DNA of 19,697 nucleotides, taken from positions 2,942 to 22,638 of the forward strand of contig DAAK01000149.1 of NCBI GenBank assembly GCA_001701075.1, given 5' to 3'. The DNA comes from Bacteroidales bacterium GP3. GTDB lineage: Bacteria; Bacteroidota; Bacteroidia; Bacteroidales; Muribaculaceae. The position numbers and the translations under genes were made by a program. Below, piece after piece: positions 16,203-19,697 of this stretch (position 1 is its first letter; each line of letters starts with the position of its first letter). The notes under the pieces are model-generated. The model ran no database searches and was not told the origin of the DNA. It saw only the letters and a program-made list of their open reading frames with translations.

Positions 16203-16224
16203 GAATTGAGAATTTGGAATTGAG
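16197..16224 (+). repeat. Heptad tandem repeat at the 3' end of the acid phosphatase gene
   Basis: Four consecutive 7-mers read AATTGAG, AATTGAG, AATTTGG, AATTGAG. The stop codon TGA (16200-16202) is inside the first unit. The last unit can also pair weakly with TCAATT at 16233-16238. Confidence 0.75.
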
Positions 16225-16263
16225 CTTTTCGGTCAATTGTTGAATCCTTAATCTTACAAAACT

Positions 16264-17436
16264 ATGAAAACCAGTATTCTTGCATTTTTTGCAGCTTCTA
16301 TATGCGTATTAAGCGCAGTTGCAGATGACTCGGCGTCAGCACCAAAATTGTCGTTTAAGCCGACAGGGCGCGTTCTTATGGACGGAGCGTTCTATATTGG
16401 TGGCAACAAAGATGTCGCGGAGGGTTTGGACACCCGGTTTGTGGATGGTGTCGCCATCCCTGACGTGCGTCTTGGTGCGAAATTCACCTATGGGAAATGG
16501 AAAGCCAAAATAGACGTTGGCTTTTCATATGGAAAAGTAGGGCTAAAAGATACATATTTCGAATATGACTTTAATCCTGCCAATCTTGTCAGAGTCGGCT
16601 ATTTCGTTCCGCAATGGGGACTAAATTCCGAGACAAGTTCCTCAATGAAACAGACCTACGAGGAACCGACTTCGAATGAGTTTTTCTATGCAAATCCGCG
16701 TCTTCTTGCCGCCATGTGGGTATATGACAAGGGTCAGTTTTTTGCAGGCACCTCTGTATTTGTGGAGGCTGGTGCAATGACCAAGAATGCCAATGTGATG
16801 GGGAAGCAGGCGTGGGGAGCGCAGACGCGACTTGTGTGGCGACCGAGGCATAACGACGGAGATGTAGTTCAGGTTGGAGCATCTTTCAATTATTCGAAAC
16901 CTACGGCTGATGATCATACTGGATTCACTTATTCTGCTAATTTTCCAAGCAGGGTGTCGAAAGTGCCATTGTTGGTAGCGAATATTGACAATGCAAAGGG
17001 ACTCTTTAAGATGACTCCAGAATTCCTCTTAGTCAAAGATAGATTTGCTTTGGAATCCCAGTACTATTACATGGATGTTGCCCGTAGGGATGGCTTCACT
17101 AACTATCAGGCACATGGTGCGTATGGAATAGCAAGGGCTCTCCTTATAGGATCCAAATATTGCTATTCTCACACCGATGCCGGCGTTGCGACTCCTGCGA
17201 AAGGCTCGCTTGAGCTTGCACTTGGATACAATTATACCGATGCTTCTGATGGCAAGGCAGCTATACACGGAGGAATTATGCACGATGTTAATTGCACTTT
17301 AAACTATTACATCAATTCCTGGATGCTTGCCCGTGTCAGATACTCATACACAACAGTTCACGACCGTCAGGTGGAAAATCTTTTGCCTGACCGTCACGTC
17401 AACACTATAGAGGCTCGTCTTCAAATTATCTTCTGA
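16264..17436 (+). CDS. Outer-membrane porin of the phosphate-selective OprO/OprP type
   Basis: A 390-residue outer-membrane beta-barrel. A signal peptide covers about residues 1-20 (ends SAVA). The mature part has alternating amphipathic strands throughout, with short turns and longer loops. It begins with a FKPTGRVLMDGAFY strand typical of the OprO/P family, followed by VRLGAKFTYGKWKAKIDVGF and LVRVGYFVPQWGLN. It ends with RLQIIF, a terminal aromatic strand of the kind recognised by the barrel assembly machine. Length fits the family (about 380-430). Pairing with the upstream acid phosphatase makes phosphate or polyphosphate uptake plausible, although porins of this family in Bacteroidota are often only named by homology and their anion choice is untested. 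A strong hairpin terminator follows 30 nt after the stop. Confidence 0.85.
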   Translation: MKTSILAFFAASICVLSAVADDSASAPKLSFKPTGRVLMDGAFYIGGNKDVAEGLDTRFVDGVAIPDVRLGAKFTYGKWKAKIDVGFSYGKVGLKDTYFEYDFNPANLVRVGYFVPQWGLNSETSSSMKQTYEEPTSNEFFYANPRLLAAMWVYDKGQFFAGTSVFVEAGAMTKNANVMGKQAWGAQTRLVWRPRHNDGDVVQVGASFNYSKPTADDHTGFTYSANFPSRVSKVPLLVANIDNAKGLFKMTPEFLLVKDRFALESQYYYMDVARRDGFTNYQAHGAYGIARALLIGSKYCYSHTDAGVATPAKGSLELALGYNYTDASDGKAAIHGGIMHDVNCTLNYYINSWMLARVRYSYTTVHDRQVENLLPDRHVNTIEARLQIIF

Positions 17437-17466
17437 TTTGGATGCCTGTTAGTTGGATTCAGCAAT

Positions 17467-17509
17467 ATTTCAATAGGGAATATTCTTTTGTGATATTCCC
17501 TATTGAAAT
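17467..17509 (+). terminator. Hairpin terminator after the porin gene
   Basis: The arms ATTTCAATAGGGAATAT (17467-17483) and ATATTCCCTATTGAAAT (17493-17509) match perfectly over 17 bp around a 9-nt loop. The following bases TTCTATG give only a short U-tract, so the stem, not the tail, carries the signal. It closes the phosphatase-porin unit. Confidence 0.8.
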
Positions 17510-17535
17510 TTCTATGAAAGAATAAATTTCAGTGA

Positions 17536-17567
17536 TTTGTGTAGGTCAATTATTTTTTATAATTTTG
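17536..17567 (+). promoter_or_regulatory. Promoter of the nitroreductase gene
   Basis: TTTG (17536-17539) is followed after 20 nt by TAATTTTG (17560-17567), a full match to the Bacteroidota consensus. The start site would fall near 17572-17577, giving a leader of about 80 nt that is almost entirely heptad repeat. Confidence 0.8.
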
Positions 17568-17586
17568 CATATGTCACAAATTAATA

Positions 17587-17656
17587 TACTGACAACTGAA
17601 AACTGACAACTGACAACTGACAACTGATAACTGATAACTGATAACTGAAAACTACC
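17587..17656 (+). repeat. Heptad tandem repeat filling the nitroreductase leader
   Basis: Ten 7-mers run without a gap: TACTGAC, AACTGAA, three AACTGAC, three AACTGAT, AACTGAA, AACTACC. The tenth ends at 17656 and the ATG begins at 17657. The third to eighth units differ only in the last base, which suggests copying by slippage of two parent units. Each of the first nine contains TGA, and because 7 is not a multiple of 3 the array has stops in all three frames. Confidence 0.93.
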
Positions 17657-18169
17657 ATGGATTTCATAGAATTAGCGAAAAGCAGATATTCCTGCAAGAA
17701 ATTTGACTCACGTCAGATAAGTAAAGAACAACTCAACACCATTCTCGAGGCGGGACGATTGGCTCCTACAGCCAAAAATCTACAGGAGCAGCATATCTAT
17801 GTAGTGCAGTCGCCGGAGCGGCTCGCTGTAGTAGACCAACATACGCCATGTCGCTACGGAGCTCCGACTATGCTTATCGTGGCCTTTGACAAGAATAATA
17901 CCTATACATATCCCGGACAGAAGTATGATTCCGGTATTGAGGATGCATCAATAGTGACGACTCACATGATGCTTTGCGCCAAAAGCATAGGAGTGGATAG
18001 CTGCTGGGTGAATTGTTTTGATCCTGACAAGATGGCTGAGGCATTCAGTTTGCCAGAAAATGAAGAAATCCTGACTTGTCTCGCGCTCGGATTTCCGGCA
18101 GAGGGAGCACAGCCTCTTCCAAATCATTTCAACCGCAAACCCCTCGATGCAACCGTCACCTACCTTTGA
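17657..18169 (+). CDS. Nitroreductase-family flavoprotein
   Basis: A 170-residue NAD(P)H-dependent FMN oxidoreductase, at the short end of the family. It begins with MDFIELAKSRYSCKKF, where R10 and S12 fit the FMN-phosphate site. RLAPTAKNLQEQ (34-45) is the conserved flavin loop. The central segment around GIEDASIVTTHMMLCAKSIG is the long dimer helix. A LALGFP strand near 148-153 completes the flavin pocket. It is probably cytoplasmic and homodimeric. The natural substrate (quinones, nitro compounds or flavin) is not predictable. It has its own promoter and a repetitive leader, with no Shine-Dalgarno sequence. It converges on hipT with only 33 nt between stops and no clear terminator in that gap. 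Confidence 0.92.
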   Translation: MDFIELAKSRYSCKKFDSRQISKEQLNTILEAGRLAPTAKNLQEQHIYVVQSPERLAVVDQHTPCRYGAPTMLIVAFDKNNTYTYPGQKYDSGIEDASIVTTHMMLCAKSIGVDSCWVNCFDPDKMAEAFSLPENEEILTCLALGFPAEGAQPLPNHFNRKPLDATVTYL

Positions 18170-18202
18170 CTTTTGTGTCTACTTTTCGAGTGGCAGTGCA
18201 CA

Positions 18203-19207
18203 TCATTCCGATTCTCGGATGAAACGGTTGATCCTTTCATTGATGATACGCGTATAGTTACGCTCTGCCTTATCAGTAAGGAAGCTTTGGGCTATAAGTT
18301 TTGTCGCAACTTCTGGTAATGTAGTGAATTTTTGGAGAATCTTATCCATACGTTTCTTTACCAACCCAATCTTGGTGCCGAATCTTTCAAAATCGATACG
18401 GCACGGATGCCCGGTTCGCTCCATTACATCGCTTTTCTCAATATCTGGTGATAATCCTCCGTCAAGCCCAAGATCATCTCCGTTTACATGTAAACTGGTG
18501 TTGAGAAGGTCGTAAGCCGGTGCTAATCGATAATCATGCCCATTCAATATTATAGAGAAGTTCTTGAGGTGCGCATCACCATTAGCATATATGTAATTGA
18601 AAACTACCAGTTCAAAGAAACGTTCCATATCCACCATCCATGCTGCTACATTTGATCTAATCGCTTTGGCGATATCATCATAGCTGCCATTATATTTGAA
18701 ATGAAGTCCTGCGGTCTGTTCATTCTTGCCGATTATTGAGGCAAAATCTTCCATAGGAAGTTTAGAGCCATCGGATTGAATGTCAAAACGTTGTGTTATG
18801 TAAACAGGCTGTCCTTTTGGGGTGAAGCATAGTCCGTTTGCTGCAGTTTGGATGCCATATACTTGTGAGGCAATCTGCATTGTCAAATGTTCATTTGCCG
18901 GAATGAGTTTACGGTCACGGAGCGTCTTATCCCACGGCGCAGGTTTCAGAATATGTGTTGAGCGTTCATTATCTTCTGCTATTCTGATTTCGCCAGATTT
19001 GATTATTGCAGGGAATTTCTCCTGTACTCCGGATACAGATATACGATGCATTGCATCGGCAATCTCACCGACGTTTCTAAACTCCTCAATATCAAAATTG
19101 AGGATGGGATTTACTTTTGCTCCTCCGAAGAGAGTTTTCAATGCTTTGGGACTATAGGTATCAAATCTTTCCAAAAGAGTTGAGGGGCAGTTTTTAATGT
19201 CAATCAT
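18203..19207 (-). CDS. hipT: HipT-like serine/threonine kinase toxin
   Basis: A 334-residue HipA-family kinase lacking the N-terminal subdomain, which is encoded separately by the upstream gene. RISVSGVQEKF places S57 and S59 in the glycine-rich loop, the same numbering as the autophosphorylation sites I recall for E. coli O127 HipT. K88 in HILKPAP is the likely ATP-binding lysine. NGDAHLKN (209-216) is the catalytic loop with D211. D233 in APAYDLLNT is the metal-binding aspartate. Known relatives phosphorylate aminoacyl-tRNA synthetases and halt growth: HipA acts on GltX, and HipT on TrpS. The target here is unknown. The start overlaps the end of hipS by 8 nt and carries a strong Shine-Dalgarno sequence. 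Confidence 0.92.
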   Translation of the reverse strand: MIDIKNCPSTLLERFDTYSPKALKTLFGGAKVNPILNFDIEEFRNVGEIADAMHRISVSGVQEKFPAIIKSGEIRIAEDNERSTHILKPAPWDKTLRDRKLIPANEHLTMQIASQVYGIQTAANGLCFTPKGQPVYITQRFDIQSDGSKLPMEDFASIIGKNEQTAGLHFKYNGSYDDIAKAIRSNVAAWMVDMERFFELVVFNYIYANGDAHLKNFSIILNGHDYRLAPAYDLLNTSLHVNGDDLGLDGGLSPDIEKSDVMERTGHPCRIDFERFGTKIGLVKKRMDKILQKFTTLPEVATKLIAQSFLTDKAERNYTRIINERINRFIRESE

Positions 19208-19529
19208 TGTTGATCCTCCTTATATTTACAGCACCTATGAAGTCTTTGTCTGCCATAGCCTCTAGCAGTCTGAAAAAATCATTTTCATCAATCTTTAATG
19301 AACGACATATTACACGGCGGTTTGCACCCTCGGGTAACATATTTGAGAAAAATGGGAAAAGATGCTCCGAATTGTAAGCAGTGTTTTGTTTGGGCAATGT
19401 CGCAGAAATCGGAGGCATCGCGGAATTAAGATACTCCTCCTTATATAGGAAGGTATAACCAGATCCGGGAAACTGTTCGGTGAGAATCCCTGCTTCTGAA
19501 TCATTATAATAAACTGCCAACTGTCTCAT
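19200..19529 (-). CDS. hipS: HipS-like protein (HipA N-terminal subdomain)
   Basis: A 109-residue small protein matching the N-terminal subdomain of HipA (MRQLAVYYNDSEAGILTEQF; later HLFPFFSNMLPEGANRR). In HipBST loci this piece is a separate gene, and HipS is the antitoxin that restrains HipT, with HipB adding DNA binding. Gene order (HipB, HipS, HipT), length and the 8-nt overlap with hipT all fit that model. The start is 12 nt after the hipB stop and no Shine-Dalgarno sequence is seen, so translation may depend on hipB. A frameshifted single hipA is less likely because both products have intact ends and family-typical lengths. Confidence 0.88.
   Translation of the reverse strand: MRQLAVYYNDSEAGILTEQFPGSGYTFLYKEEYLNSAMPPISATLPKQNTAYNSEHLFPFFSNMLPEGANRRVICRSLKIDENDFFRLLEAMADKDFIGAVNIRRINND
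19214..19220 (-). promoter_or_regulatory. Strong Shine-Dalgarno sequence of hipT
   Basis: On the minus strand AGGAGGA lies 6 nt before the hipT ATG, inside the coding end of hipS. It is the only strong ribosome-binding site I can find for any gene start in the window and it fixes the hipT start. Confidence 0.85.
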
Positions 19530-19541
19530 TTTTCATAAGAA

Positions 19542-19697
19542 TTATACAGTTTGACGAATGTGGTATTCTATCTCAATGCCAAGAACCTCAAGAATTTTCT
19601 TTACGGTATTTATGGCAGGATTGCCTTTACCGCGTTCAATATCCTTTACCGTGGCAAGTCCAACCTGCGCCATTTCTGCGAGATCTTGTTGAGTCAG
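19542..19697 (-). CDS. hipB: HipB-like XRE-family DNA-binding protein, 5' end outside the window
   Basis: The last 51 codons of a helix-turn-helix protein run off the right edge, ending at TAA (19542-19544). LTQQDLAEMAQVGLATVKDIERGKGNPAINTVKKI is the classic XRE pattern: helix 2 LTQQDLAEMA, recognition helix near LATVKDIERG, then the closing helix. The tail LGIEIEYHIRQTV is a beta strand typical of HipB. In characterised systems HipB represses its own operon by binding operators upstream, which would lie outside the window. Confidence 0.9.
   Translation of the reverse strand: MTQQDLAEMAQVGLATVKDIERGKGNPAINTVKKILEVLGIEIEYHIRQTV

Noticed and set aside
17571..17606. 11-codon upstream open frame (MSQINILTTEN) ending in the heptad repeat
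   Set aside because: Its ATG is at or before the start site predicted from the -7 box at 17560-17567, so it may not be transcribed. Kept only as a possibility.
17587..17656. Reading the heptad array as a CRISPR array
   Set aside because: Units are 7 nt and directly adjacent with no spacers; no cas gene is present.
18203..19529. A single hipA broken by a frameshift
   Set aside because: Both parts have complete, family-typical lengths, hipT has its own strong ribosome-binding site, and the order matches known HipBST loci.

Overview
The window reads as a chromosomal segment of a Bacteroidales gut-type bacterium, perhaps a Muribaculaceae relative (the family is inferred). Four promoters match the Bacteroidota form TTTG-N19/20-TAnnTTTG. 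Almost no gene has a Shine-Dalgarno sequence. Secreted GH43 and GH3 enzymes, a periplasmic tricorn-like protease and an OprO/P-type porin are typical of this order. No tRNA, rRNA, CRISPR array or insertion sequence was seen.

Layout. (1) 1-2343: the tail of an unidentified gene, its terminator, and a GH43 gene under its own promoter. (2) 2426-14572, minus strand: a probable operon starting at a promoter at 14541-14572. Its order is tricorn-like peptidase, GNAT acetyltransferase, DUF1573-GH3 glycosidase, and a 1770-residue DUF4011/SF1 helicase with transglutaminase-like, Vsr-fold nuclease-like and DUF3320 parts. The helicase converges on GH43 at a shared hairpin. (3) 14628-15220: a solitary Vsr-type endonuclease with its own promoter, divergent from the next block. 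(4) 15372-17509, plus strand: a secreted class A acid phosphatase followed by a phosphate-selective-type porin, a likely phosphate-scavenging pair, closed by a 17-bp-stem hairpin. (5) 17536-18169: a nitroreductase-family flavoprotein with its own promoter. (6) 18203-19697, minus strand: HipB (cut by the window edge), HipS and HipT, a three-gene HipBST-type toxin-antitoxin locus with the kinase half split from the N-terminal half.

How they relate. Two themes are interleaved: glycan, protein and phosphate scavenging in the periplasm and outer membrane, and DNA-maintenance, defence-type or toxin functions (large helicase, Vsr, HipBST). The helicase lies only 10 nt behind the GH3 gene, so a defence-type protein may be co-transcribed with nutrient genes.

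The most unusual structure is a set of four short tandem repeats, all with a 7-nt period and all of the form AANNNNN when read in the direction of the adjacent gene, though each has a different heptad. Three begin at the stop codon of a gene (GNAT, Vsr, acid phosphatase). The fourth fills the leader of the nitroreductase gene and ends exactly at its ATG. They resemble in period the heptanucleotide STRR repeats known from cyanobacteria, and nothing annotated here explains them.
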